DNA of 64,000 bases from Polyangium mundeleinium (lineage in GTDB: Bacteria > Myxococcota_A > Polyangia > Polyangiales > Polyangiaceae): NCBI RefSeq assembly GCF_028369105.1, contig NZ_JAQNDO010000001.1, forward strand, positions 12,184,501 through 12,248,500. Direction: 5' to 3'. Every line of letters starts with the position of its first letter. Position 1 is the stretch's first letter. Below the pieces are notes generated by a model. That model was not told the DNA's origin. It did not search any database and worked only from the letters and a program-made list of their open reading frames with translations. Both the position numbers and the translations under genes were made by a program. Below are positions 42,740-51,573 of the stretch, one piece after another.

Positions 42740-45700
42740 ATGAAAGCGGCTGGACGCTCGCTCCCGCAGATCGGCTCCTATCGGATCACGAGCGTCCTCG
42801 GTCGTGGAGGCATGGGCGTCGTCTACCGCGCCAAACACCCCACGACCGGTGCCCCCGTCGCGCTGAAGACCGTGGCCCTCCCCTCCGCGAGCGCGATCGC
42901 CGCGATTCGCCGGGAAATCCACGCGCTGGGGCGGCTCCAGCACCCGGGGATCGTGCGTATCCTCGATCAGGGCGTCTTCGACGGGCTGCCCTGGGTGGCC
43001 ATGGAGCTCGTCGCCGGCGAGACCCTCCGCCGCCGCATCGAGCGCCTCCACAACTCCCCAAGGACGCACGCGCGCCGGCCCCTGCTCGCGCTCATCCGCC
43101 ACCTGACCGCGCCGCTCGCCCACATGCACGCCGCCGGGCTGGTGCATCGTGATCTCAAGCCCGACAACGTGATCATCCGGAAGGACGACGCGCCCGTGCT
43201 CGTCGACCTCGGCATCGCCGCGCAGCTCGGCGGCATCGAGGGACGCGAGGCCATCGACGTCAACGCCGTGGGGGGCAGCCTCCCGTACATGGCGCCCGAG
43301 CAGATCCGGGGCGCGCTCGTCGACGCACGCGCGGATCTCTATGCGCTCGGCTGCATCCTCCACGAGTGCCTGACGGGCGCGACGCCCTTCGTCGGGCGCG
43401 ACGCCGCGACGATCCGGTTCGGGCACCTCAACCTGCGACCCCCGCCGCCGTCCTCGAAGGCGCGCGGCGTCCCCGAGGCGCTCGATCGGCTCGTCGCGCG
43501 GCTGCTCGCGAAGCAGCCCGAGGATCGGATCGGGTACGCGGAAGACGTGGCGGACGCGCTCGCCGTGCTCGATGTTCCCGGCGGCGATGCGCCTGCTGCT
43601 GCGTCGCGGAGCCGTGCCTATCTCTATCGACCTGCGCTGGAGGGCCGCGCAACGATCCTGGCCGAGAGCACGGCGGCGATCGAGGCGCTCGCGGCCGAAC
43701 GACGCGGGGGGCTCTGGTTCTTCGGGGGCGAGAGCGGCGTGGGCAAGACGCGGCTCGCGCTGGAGATCGCCCAGCGGGCCGCGCAAAGGGGCGTGACGGT
43801 GTGGTCCGGGAGCGCCGTCCTGCGTGGCGAGCCGCTCCACCTCGTTCGCCCGGCGCTCACGGCCATCGCGGATCGGTGCCGCGCCGCGGGGGCGGAGGCG
43901 ACCACGAGGCAGCTCGGCGCGCGGGGCAAGCTGCTCGCGCCTTACGCGCCGGCGATCGCGGATCTCCCCGTCGTACGAGCGACGCCCGAGCCGCCCCCGC
44001 TCCCTCCAGAGGCCGCCCGAGCGCGCGTGCTCCACGCGCTCGAAGAGACCCTCCTCGCCTTCGCGGCGCCCGCCCCGCTCCTGCTCGTGCTCGACGACCT
44101 CCAGTGGGCCGACGATCTCTCGCTAGGCTTTCTGGCTTCCCTCGCGGCGAAGGAGCGCGATCACGACGGGCTCTTCGTCCTCGGCACGTATCGCCTGGAG
44201 GAGCGCACGGAGGAGCTCTCCGCGATCGTGCGCCGGGCGAGCGCGCGCGACGTCCAGATCGGGCGGCTCGATCGCGAGGGCGTCGCCGCCATGATCACGA
44301 GCATGGTGGCGCTCGCGGCGCCGCCCCGGGAGCTCGTGGATGGGCTGCATCTCCGCACGGGCGGCAATCCGTTCTTCGTCGCGGAGTACCTGCGGGCGGC
44401 GCTCGGCGAAGGGCTGCTCGCGCGGGACGCCGCGGGGCATCTTCAGCTCGGGCAGACCACGCTCTCGCTGACGCTTCCCCACACGCTGGCCGAGCTCGTC
44501 GAGCGGCGGTTGTCGGCGCTGGGCGAGCAGGCAGCGAAGGTCGTCGCGTGGGCGGCGGTGCTGGGGCGTGATCTCGACACGGCGATGCTCGACAAGCTCG
44601 GAGGGCTCGAGGAGGTCGCGATGATGGACGCCATCGAGGAGCTGCGGGTCCGGCAGATCCTCGAGGAAAAGGGAGATGGGCGGCTCGCCTTCGTGCACGG
44701 CACGATCCGGGAGGTCGCGCAGGCGCGGATCGCACCTGCGCTGCGCCGGACCATGCACCACCACGTCGCGCTCGCGCTCACCGCGGGCGGCGAACCGCGG
44801 CTCGCGGAGATCGGCCATCATCACGCGGAGGCCGGCGATCACCCGCAGGCGAGCGTCTTCTTCGCGCGCGCGGCGGATCGAGCACGCGCCTCGTACGCGA
44901 ACGGGGAGGCGATTCGGCTCTACCGGGCGGCCGTGGAGGAGGCGCAGGGGGCCGCGCCGGCGGGCGTGCTCGAGAGCCTCGGCGACGTGCTGGGGCTCGT
45001 GGGGCGGCAGGAGGAAGCGCGGCTGGCCTACACAGATGCCCTGGCGCGCCTGCCCGTCGAGGCGGCGATCCCGCGGGCCCGCGTGTTTCGCAAGATCGGC
45101 AAGGCGTGGGAAGTCCACCACGACCACGGTGAGGCGCTCGCGGCGTATGCCGAGGCCGAGGCCGCGCTCGGGGCCTCGGCGCCCAGCGCTTCCGCGGCGT
45201 GGTGGGATGCGTGGGTCGAGGTGCAGATCGACCGTATCGCCGTGTTTTACTGGGCCGCGCGTGTCGACGAGATGGCCGCGATCGTGGAGCGGGTGCGGCC
45301 CGTGGTGCAGGCGGGGGGGACGGCGGCGCAGCGGGCGCGTTTTTTCCGCGCGCTCACGCAGATCGGGCTGCGAAGCGAGCGATATTTGCTCTCGGCCGAG
45401 ACGGTGCGAAACGCGCGGGCTTGCCTTCTGGCCTGCGAGCAGGAAGAGGGCTCGCCGGATCTCGCCGCGACGCGGTTCGCGTTCGCGACGGTGCTGCTCT
45501 GGCATGGGGCGCTCGACGAGGCGGAGGCGCGGCTGCTCGACGCGCTCGCGGAGGCGGAGCGCACGGGCGATGTGACGCTCGAGGCGCGGAGCCTGACGTA
45601 CCTGACGCAGGTCTGGCGGCGGCGGCGGCGGGTGGCCGAGACGCGGGCGTGGGCGAAGAGGAGCCTCGGGACGGCGGAGGCGGCGGCGATGGACGACTAC

Positions 45701-46036
45701 GTGGGCGCGGCGCTCGCGAACCTCTCCTGGGTCGCGCTCGCGGAGGGCGATATCGGCGAGGTGATGCGCCTGGGGGAGGCGGCGCTCGCTCGCTTTCGTT
45801 CGTCGGCGCTGGTGTATCCTTTCCAGTGGATGGCGCTCTTGCCGCTCGCGGCGGCGGCGCTCGCGCGGGGGGATCGCGGAGGGGCGGCCTGCTACGCCGC
45901 GGCCCTGATCGAGCCGGGACAGCAACGGCTCCCCGAGGCGCTCACGGCTGCTTTGGAGGCGGCGCGGGGCGAGGGTGGCACGGAGGCTGCAATGCGGCGC
46001 GCGCTCGTCTGCGCTGGCGAGACGGAATACCTATGA
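42740..46036 (+). CDS. Ser/Thr kinase fused to AAA/STAND-type ATPase and TPR region
   Basis: A 1098-residue signalling protein. Residues about 12-285 are the kinase: GRGGMGVVYRAKH, VALKTV, LVHRDLKPDNVII, a DLG instead of DFG (VLVDLGIAAQLGG), and LPYMAPEQIRG. Residues about 310-560 are an ATPase with Walker A GGESGVGKTRLALEIAQ and Walker B LLLVLDDLQWADD, as in AAA_16/LuxR-type ATPases. The rest is helical TPR-like repeats. This layout (PknK-like, without DNA-binding domain) suits a stimulus-controlled switch. The next gene begins after 23 bases, so it may control the YcaO/TfuA operon (inference). Confidence 0.92.
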   Translation: MKAAGRSLPQIGSYRITSVLGRGGMGVVYRAKHPTTGAPVALKTVALPSASAIAAIRREIHALGRLQHPGIVRILDQGVFDGLPWVAMELVAGETLRRRIERLHNSPRTHARRPLLALIRHLTAPLAHMHAAGLVHRDLKPDNVIIRKDDAPVLVDLGIAAQLGGIEGREAIDVNAVGGSLPYMAPEQIRGALVDARADLYALGCILHECLTGATPFVGRDAATIRFGHLNLRPPPPSSKARGVPEALDRLVARLLAKQPEDRIGYAEDVADALAVLDVPGGDAPAAASRSRAYLYRPALEGRATILAESTAAIEALAAERRGGLWFFGGESGVGKTRLALEIAQRAAQRGVTVWSGSAVLRGEPLHLVRPALTAIADRCRAAGAEATTRQLGARGKLLAPYAPAIADLPVVRATPEPPPLPPEAARARVLHALEETLLAFAAPAPLLLVLDDLQWADDLSLGFLASLAAKERDHDGLFVLGTYRLEERTEELSAIVRRASARDVQIGRLDREGVAAMITSMVALAAPPRELVDGLHLRTGGNPFFVAEYLRAALGEGLLARDAAGHLQLGQTTLSLTLPHTLAELVERRLSALGEQAAKVVAWAAVLGRDLDTAMLDKLGGLEEVAMMDAIEELRVRQILEEKGDGRLAFVHGTIREVAQARIAPALRRTMHHHVALALTAGGEPRLAEIGHHHAEAGDHPQASVFFARAADRARASYANGEAIRLYRAAVEEAQGAAPAGVLESLGDVLGLVGRQEEARLAYTDALARLPVEAAIPRARVFRKIGKAWEVHHDHGEALAAYAEAEAALGASAPSASAAWWDAWVEVQIDRIAVFYWAARVDEMAAIVERVRPVVQAGGTAAQRARFFRALTQIGLRSERYLLSAETVRNARACLLACEQEEGSPDLAATRFAFATVLLWHGALDEAEARLLDALAEAERTGDVTLEARSLTYLTQVWRRRRRVAETRAWAKRSLGTAEAAAMDDYVGAALANLSWVALAEGDIGEVMRLGEAALARFRSSALVYPFQWMALLPLAAAALARGDRGGAACYAAALIEPGQQRLPEALTAALEAARGEGGTEAAMRRALVCAGETEYL

Positions 46037-46059
46037 TCGAGAAAGGCAATTGAAGAACC

Positions 46060-46761
46060 ATGAGCATTCTCATCCTTCACGCGGAGACCCGGAGTCTCGT
46101 CGTCGGGCAGCAGACGCAGATTTCGTTGAAGAACCTTACGCAGCACCAATCTCTGTCCTGGACAAGCTCGGACTCGCGCATTGCGACCGTCGATCGAACG
46201 GGGCTCGTGACGGGCGTCGAGCAAAGCAGTTCGCCCGTGACCATCACGGGCATGGACGAGGATGAAAACACGGCGAGCGTCACCCTCTACGTAGGTTCTC
46301 TCGAGGTAGCCCCGAGAGATACGGCGATCGAGACGGGTAACGACATCACGTTCTCCGTACGCGGCGTGGATGCCGTGACCTGGACGAGCTTGAACAAGGC
46401 CGTGGTGACGATCGGCCCAGAGGACGGGAAGGCGGAGGCCATCAACCTCGGGACGGCCATCATCCAGGCCGCTGACGCGAACGGCAATGTCGGGTATGCG
46501 ACGCTGCGCGCGGGGATGCTGCTCGTCTACGGCGCCGACGGCACCCTGTACGCGATCACGCCCGACGTCTGGACCTTGGCGACCATCGTTCCTACCAAAA
46601 GCAGCCAAGTCCCGTCGTTCAGCGACATGAACAGCAAGGCCCAGTCCAGCGACAAGACGCTCGCCTCCTACGTGCCCCCCTCGCCGACGTGGACCACATG
46701 TTACGTCCTGAACCCCTCGCCAATCACCCCGGCTCCCGGGAAGCTCGTGAGGAAGGTGTGA
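46060..46761 (+). CDS. BIG_2/Ig-like domain protein, possible YcaO-TfuA substrate
   Basis: A 233-residue protein starting MSILILHAETRSLVVGQQTQ. Two bacterial Ig-like (BIG_2) modules are visible: residues about 8-80 (LSWTSSDSRIATVDRTGLVT) and 82-155 (GVDAVTWTSLNKAVVTIGPE). The C-terminal 60 residues are Ser/Thr/Pro-rich (SVSQ-less, with SSDKTLASYVPPSPTWTTCY) and contain the only cysteine. No signal peptide. It lies 23 bases after the kinase gene and 4 bases before the YcaO gene, so it is co-transcribed with a peptide-modifying enzyme pair and could be the protein they modify; that is inference from gene order only. Confidence 0.75.
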   Translation: MSILILHAETRSLVVGQQTQISLKNLTQHQSLSWTSSDSRIATVDRTGLVTGVEQSSSPVTITGMDEDENTASVTLYVGSLEVAPRDTAIETGNDITFSVRGVDAVTWTSLNKAVVTIGPEDGKAEAINLGTAIIQAADANGNVGYATLRAGMLLVYGADGTLYAITPDVWTLATIVPTKSSQVPSFSDMNSKAQSSDKTLASYVPPSPTWTTCYVLNPSPITPAPGKLVRKV

Positions 46762-46765
46762 TGGC

Positions 46766-47995
46766 ATGTCCACCACGCCTGCAGCGAAGCGCTTTCGGCG
46801 GGGGACACACCGCATCGTCCCGCCCGAGGAGACGCTCGCCCGCGTCCAGGGCCTCCTGCCCATCATGGGTATCACCCGCATCGCCGACGTGGCCGGGCTC
46901 GACACCATCGGCATTCCCGTGGCCCTGGCGATCCGGCCCAATGCGCGGTCGCTCTCGGTATCGCAGGGCAAGGGCGCGGATCGCGCCTCGGCGCGGGCCT
47001 CGGCGCTCATGGAGTCGGTGGAGCAGTATCATGCAGAGCATATCGACCGACCCCTCCGGCTCGCCACCCGGAACGAGCTGCGCTTCTCCCACCGCGTGGC
47101 CGACCTCTCCGGCCTGCCGCGCCTCGCGGGGAGCGTGTTTCACGACAACCTACGTACGTTGTGGATCGAGGGGCAGGAAATGCTCCATGGCGGCAGCATG
47201 TGGGTGCCTTACGAGATGGTCCATATGGATTACACGCTGCCGCTCCCCTCGGGCAGCGGGTCCTTCTTGATGAGCTCGAACGGCCTCGCCTCCGGCAATC
47301 ACCCGCTGGAGGCGCTCGGCCACGCCCTCGCCGAGCTGATCGAGCGCGACGCGACGGCGCTCTTCCAGCTTGCCGGCGAGGCACAAAAAGAGGCGCGCGT
47401 GGACCTCTCCACGGTCCATGACCCGCTCTGCCGGTCCCTGCTCGACAAATACGAAGAGGCGGGCGTGGAGGTGGCCGTCTGGGAGGTGACGTCCGATATC
47501 GGCGTCCCGGTCTTCTCGTGCGTGATCGTGGACCGGGAGCCGAACCCCCAGCGGCCGATCGGGCCGATGGGGGGCATGGGCTGTCACCCGTCGCGCGCCG
47601 TCGCCCTGTCGCGCGCGCTCACGGAGGCGGCCCAGAGCCGGCTCACGCTGATCACGGGGTCTCGCGACGACGTGCATTGCCACGAGCGGCCCGAGGGGGG
47701 CGATCTCGACGCCGCGCGCCGGGCGCTCCGGATGCTCGCGGCGTCGCCGCCGGCGCGAAGCTTCGAGGCCGCGCCGGATCACGAAGACGAGACGCTCGAC
47801 GACGACGTGGCCTGGCTCCTCGAACGCCTCGCGGCGGCGGGGCTCTCGCAAGTCATCACGATCGATCTGACGAAGGCAGCCTTCGGGATTCCGGTGGTGC
47901 GGGTGATCGTGCCGGGGCTCGAGGCCAACCATGATGTGCCGGGGTATGTGCCGGGGCTTCGCGCCCGGAGACGCATGGAGGGGCGCACGAGATGA
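46766..47995 (+). CDS. YcaO family ATP-dependent cyclodehydratase/thioamidase
   Basis: A 409-residue YcaO enzyme. ATP-binding residues appear in SARASALMESVEQYHAEH and ALAELIERDATALF (E..ER type), and HPSRAVALSRALTEAAQSRL is the third conserved segment. YcaO enzymes phosphorylate the peptide amide oxygen, giving azolines, amidines or, with a TfuA partner, thioamides. The C-terminus lacks the proline-rich end of azoline-forming members, and no E1-like partner is present. The TfuA gene overlaps by 4 bases (ATGA, 47992-47995), so thioamidation is the likely chemistry. Confidence 0.92.
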   Translation: MSTTPAAKRFRRGTHRIVPPEETLARVQGLLPIMGITRIADVAGLDTIGIPVALAIRPNARSLSVSQGKGADRASARASALMESVEQYHAEHIDRPLRLATRNELRFSHRVADLSGLPRLAGSVFHDNLRTLWIEGQEMLHGGSMWVPYEMVHMDYTLPLPSGSGSFLMSSNGLASGNHPLEALGHALAELIERDATALFQLAGEAQKEARVDLSTVHDPLCRSLLDKYEEAGVEVAVWEVTSDIGVPVFSCVIVDREPNPQRPIGPMGGMGCHPSRAVALSRALTEAAQSRLTLITGSRDDVHCHERPEGGDLDAARRALRMLAASPPARSFEAAPDHEDETLDDDVAWLLERLAAAGLSQVITIDLTKAAFGIPVVRVIVPGLEANHDVPGYVPGLRARRRMEGRTR

Positions 47996-48756
47996 AGGTC
48001 CATATCTTCACGGGCCCGACGCTCTCGGCGGAGGAGGGCCTCCGGGAGCTCGACGCGATGTACCGCCCCCCGGCCGCACAGGGCGACGTGTACCACGCGG
48101 CGCAGGAGGAGCCGGCGGTCATCGGGATCCTTGACGGCTCCTTCGAGCACGTGCCCTCGATGGCGCACAAGGAGGTGCTATGGGCGATGTCGCGGGGCAT
48201 TCACGTCTTCGGCGCGGCGAGCCTGGGCGCGCTCCGGGCGGCGGAGCTGGGGCCCTTCGGCATGGAGGGGGTGGGCGAGATCCACGCAGCGTACGCGCGG
48301 GGTGATCTCACGGACGATGACGAGGTGGCGGTGGCGCACAGGCTCGCGGAGGGGGGGTATCGACCGGTGTCGGAGGCCATGGTGAATATGCGGGAGACGC
48401 TGCGCCGCGCGACGCTGCGCGGGGTGATCACGGAGGGATCACGCGAGGCGCTGATCCAGGCCGCCCGGGAGCTGTTCTATGCGGAGCGGTGCTACCCGGC
48501 GATCCTCGCGAGCGGGCGTGTACGCGGGGTGCCGGAGGCGGAGCTCTCCGCCTTACGGGACGCGCTGCCGGAGCTACGGGTGGACGTGAAGAAGCGCGAC
48601 GCGCTCGCAATGCTGCGGCTCATCCGGGAGCGGATTGCGAGCGGGCTTGCGCGCAAGGAGGTGCGGTTTCCGTTCCAGCACACGGACGCGTGGGCGTCGA
48701 TCACCCGCCGGGTGCACGAGAGGGCGGCACCGATCCCGGACGAGCGGCGCTCTTGA
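47992..48756 (+). CDS. tfuA: TfuA-like protein (YcaO partner for thioamidation)
   Basis: A 254-residue TfuA-family protein starting MKVHIFTGPTLSAEEGLREL. The conserved core is IGILDGSFEHVPSMAHKEVL, then GIHVFGAASLGALRAAELGP, followed by GMEGVGEIHAAYARG. In methanogens and in thioviridamide-type RiPP pathways TfuA acts with YcaO, probably delivering sulfide, to convert a backbone amide into a thioamide. The ATGA overlap with the YcaO stop shows coupled translation. No canonical short precursor peptide gene was found immediately upstream or downstream. Confidence 0.9.
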   Translation: MKVHIFTGPTLSAEEGLRELDAMYRPPAAQGDVYHAAQEEPAVIGILDGSFEHVPSMAHKEVLWAMSRGIHVFGAASLGALRAAELGPFGMEGVGEIHAAYARGDLTDDDEVAVAHRLAEGGYRPVSEAMVNMRETLRRATLRGVITEGSREALIQAARELFYAERCYPAILASGRVRGVPEAELSALRDALPELRVDVKKRDALAMLRLIRERIASGLARKEVRFPFQHTDAWASITRRVHERAAPIPDERRS

Positions 48757-48984
48757 GCTCCGCGGATACAGCCTGCCAGGTGCTCCCCCGGGCTCTTGCC
48801 CTGCACGCGCGCGAAGGCCGAGCGGGAGATCGACCTTTCACGCCAGCTTCCCCAGCTCCCCGTCCTCCCTCGGGCAAGGCCCGAGGCGCCCCACTTCGTC
48901 GAGGCCACGGGCTCCCCGCTCGAACAGGACGTGAGCGACATGCCCGATCCGCTCGGCGACGACGAGATCGGCTGCGAGCATTGA
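48757..48984 (-). pseudogene. Possible remnant of an AraC-type regulator
   Basis: On the minus strand the segment translating to RSISRSAFARVQGKSPGEHL resembles the second helix-turn-helix of AraC regulators (usually SRSAFARxF...GxSPGEYL), but upstream homology is in another frame and interrupted. The full gap to 49113 otherwise shows only the vgrG leader. A plus-strand 62-codon frame (48796-48984, TTG start, ending DDEIGCEH) overlaps it and is less likely to be real. The low confidence reflects how short the match is. Confidence 0.3.
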
Positions 48985-49113
48985 CGCAGAGCGACACCTT
49001 TTTTCGCCCATTTTGATCTTGAGCCCGACCGCGAAGCCGGTTTAGGGTGCCCATGCCAAAAATCGGACAGTACGCGCATTGGTCCGGGCGGTCACGTCGA
49101 GGAGGCGGCTTCC

Positions 49114-51198
49114 ATGCCGATCTTGGAGCTATCGTTCGCATCTGGTGAGACGTCGTTGTCGGTGCGCCATTTCTCGGTGCACGAGTCCGTCTCGAGCTTG
49201 TTCAGCGTGAACGTGATGGCGCGCTCGGAGAGCCCCTCGATCGATCTCGAAGCGATCGTCGGGCAGCCGGCGAGCCTCCGCGTCATCAGCGGCTGGGCGT
49301 ACGCGCGCCTCGGCGGCGCCCGGCTCTGGAGCGGCGTGGTGAGCTCGATCGAGCAGGTGCACGCGGTGCAGCCGGGAGGCCTCGGCAAGGAGCTCTCGAC
49401 GTATTCGCTCCGCATCGTGCCGACGTTGTGGCTGCTCACGCAGCGGCGCGGGTATCGCATCTACCAGCACCTCTCGATCCCCGACATCGTCGATCGCCTG
49501 CTCGGCGAGTGGAACGTCGAGGCGAAGTGGGAGATCGATCGGGGCCGGTACCCGAAGCTCGAGTACAAGGTCCAGTACGGCGAGACCGATTTCGCCTTCG
49601 TGAGCCGCCTGCTCGAAGAGGCCGGCATCTCGTACACGTTCCCGGACGACGACGCGAAGGGCTCGAAGTTCACGTTGAGCGATCGCCTCGAAGCAAACCC
49701 CGCGCGCCCCGGCGGCGCCCTTCCCTACGTGGACAACCCGAACCGCGAGTCCGAGAAGGAGTACCTCTCGAAGGTCCGCCTCACGCACATCGTCCGGCCG
49801 GGCGCGCACACGATTCGCGACTACGACTTCCGGAATCCGATGTTCGCGCTCTTCGGCGATGCGCCGAAGGCCGAGGGCCCCGAGGCGAAGTACGAGCAGT
49901 ACCATTACCAGCCGGGCGCCACGCTCGTCGAGAACGGCAAGGGCGGCGGTGGCACGCCGGCCGCGGACGACAAGGGCACGGCGCGCTACGATCAAGGGTT
50001 CGGCAAGGAGCGCGCCGATCGCATGCTCGGCGGCACGCGCGCCGACAAGCGCACGATCGGGTTCGAGACGAACACGATCGATCTCTGGCCGGGGCAAATC
50101 TTCTCGGTCGACAAACACCCGCACGCCGAGCTCGGCGAGGACAAACGCCTGCTCGTCACGGAGTTCTCGGTCGAGGGCACGCCGGGCGAGGAGTGGACGA
50201 TGTCGGGGCAAGCCGCGTTCACGGACGCGCCTTACCGGCCGCAGCAGAAGACGCAAAAGCCGAAGGTCGAGGGCGTGCAGAGCGCGGTCGTGGTGGGCCC
50301 CGGGGGCCAGGAGATCCACACCGACGAGTTCGGCCGCGTGCGCGTGCAGTTCCCCTGGGATCGCGAGGGGAAAAACGACGACGGCAGCTCCTGCTGGATC
50401 CGCGTGAGCCAGGGCTGGGCGGGCACGGGGTACGGCATGATCGTGATCCCGCGCATCGGGCACGAGGTGATGGTGGGCTTCCTCGACGGTGATCCGGATC
50501 AGCCGATCATCGTGGGCCGCGTCTACAACGCGAAGCAGGCCGTCCCGTACAAGCTGCCCGACAACAAGACACGCTCGACGTGGAAGAGCGACTCGTCGCT
50601 CGGCTCCGAGGGCTTCAACGAGATCATGTTCGAGGATCTGAAGGGCCAGGAGCTCGTCTGGGAGCATGCCGAGAAGAACCGGCGCAGGCTCGTCAAGAAC
50701 GACGAGACGATCACCGTCGGCCACGATCGGCAGAAGTACGTGATGAACGACGAGCAGGACAAGACGATCGGATTCGTCAAGGTCTACGTCGGCAAAGACC
50801 AGGACGTCGTCATCAAGCAGGACAAACGCGAGCGCGTCGAGGGCAACAGCCACCTGCACGTGATGGGCAAGCGCAACCAGCGCATCGAGGGCAATCAGTC
50901 GCTCGAGGTGAAGGGCGATCGGCACGAGCTCGTCGGCGAGAACCACGCGCTCTCGGCGACGAAGGAGATCCACATCAAGGCGGGCACGGCACTCGTGATC
51001 GAGGCCGAGGATCTCACCTTGAAGGGCCCGGGCGGGTTCGTCCGCATTGACGGCAGCGGCGTCACGATCCGCGGCACGAAGGTCTACATCAACAGCGGCG
51101 GCGCGGCCGGCCAGGGCGCGGGCGCGTCGCCCGAGGCGCCGGACAAGGCGGTCGAGGCCGAGGTGGACGACGTGAGCAAGACGCTCATCGCGCAATAA
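49114..51198 (+). CDS. vgrG: Type VI secretion spike protein VgrG (first copy)
   Basis: A 694-residue VgrG. The gp27-like part (residues about 1-385) contains LSIPDIVDRLLGEWNVEAKW and VQYGETDFAFVSRLLEEAGI. The gp5-like OB domain holds GQEIHTDEFGRVRVQFPWDR and SCWIRVSQGWAGTGYGM. The beta-helix needle follows with DUF2345-type repeats to the end. No effector domain is fused at the C-terminus, which ends DDVSKTLIAQ. Three VgrG subunits form the tip of the secreted Hcp tube. GAGGAGG lies 8 bases before the ATG. The PAAR gene follows after 12 bases. Confidence 0.96.
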   Translation: MPILELSFASGETSLSVRHFSVHESVSSLFSVNVMARSESPSIDLEAIVGQPASLRVISGWAYARLGGARLWSGVVSSIEQVHAVQPGGLGKELSTYSLRIVPTLWLLTQRRGYRIYQHLSIPDIVDRLLGEWNVEAKWEIDRGRYPKLEYKVQYGETDFAFVSRLLEEAGISYTFPDDDAKGSKFTLSDRLEANPARPGGALPYVDNPNRESEKEYLSKVRLTHIVRPGAHTIRDYDFRNPMFALFGDAPKAEGPEAKYEQYHYQPGATLVENGKGGGGTPAADDKGTARYDQGFGKERADRMLGGTRADKRTIGFETNTIDLWPGQIFSVDKHPHAELGEDKRLLVTEFSVEGTPGEEWTMSGQAAFTDAPYRPQQKTQKPKVEGVQSAVVVGPGGQEIHTDEFGRVRVQFPWDREGKNDDGSSCWIRVSQGWAGTGYGMIVIPRIGHEVMVGFLDGDPDQPIIVGRVYNAKQAVPYKLPDNKTRSTWKSDSSLGSEGFNEIMFEDLKGQELVWEHAEKNRRRLVKNDETITVGHDRQKYVMNDEQDKTIGFVKVYVGKDQDVVIKQDKRERVEGNSHLHVMGKRNQRIEGNQSLEVKGDRHELVGENHALSATKEIHIKAGTALVIEAEDLTLKGPGGFVRIDGSGVTIRGTKVYINSGGAAGQGAGASPEAPDKAVEAEVDDVSKTLIAQ

Positions 51199-51210
51199 GG
51201 AGCCACGAAC

Positions 51211-51573
51211 ATGCCTCCTGCGGCACGAATCACCGATCGTCACGTCTGCGGGATTCACCCGCCGAACGTCATCGTCCAGGGAGAGGACACGGTCATCGTC
51301 GGCTTTCAGCCCCAGGCGCGCGTCAGCGACGCCGAGGCTTGCGGCGCCGCCATCTCGGCCGGCGAGCCCACCGTCATCATCGGCGGCAAGGACGCCGCGC
51401 GAAAGGGCGACCCGACGAACCACGGCGGCACCATCGCCTCGGGCTGCCCGACGGTCATCATCGGCTCCAATCCGATGGCCATCCTCCAGACGGACAAACC
51501 CTTCTGCGAGGACTGCGCCAAGAAGGCCGCCGAGCGGGCGGCGCGCCAGAAGGCCGGGAGGGAAGGGTCGTGA
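51211..51573 (+). CDS. PAAR-domain spike tip protein
   Basis: A 120-residue PAAR protein starting MPPAARITDRHVCGIHPPNV. Paired motifs GEDTVIVGFQPQARVSD and GEPTVIIGGKDAARKGD, followed by HGGTIASGCPTVIIGSNPMA, fit the conical PAAR fold. Metal-binding His and Cys residues are visible (HVCGIH, HGG, SGC). It caps VgrG and sharpens the spike. A short Lys/Ala/Arg-rich tail ends the protein with no toxin domain. Its stop overlaps the next start as GTGA (51570-51573). Confidence 0.93.
   Translation: MPPAARITDRHVCGIHPPNVIVQGEDTVIVGFQPQARVSDAEACGAAISAGEPTVIIGGKDAARKGDPTNHGGTIASGCPTVIIGSNPMAILQTDKPFCEDCAKKAAERAARQKAGREGS

Noticed and set aside
44123-45925. 600-codon minus-strand frame opposite the kinase-ATPase gene
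   Set aside because: Composition is Arg/His/Leu-rich without motifs and it lies wholly inside a clear kinase-ATPase-TPR gene.
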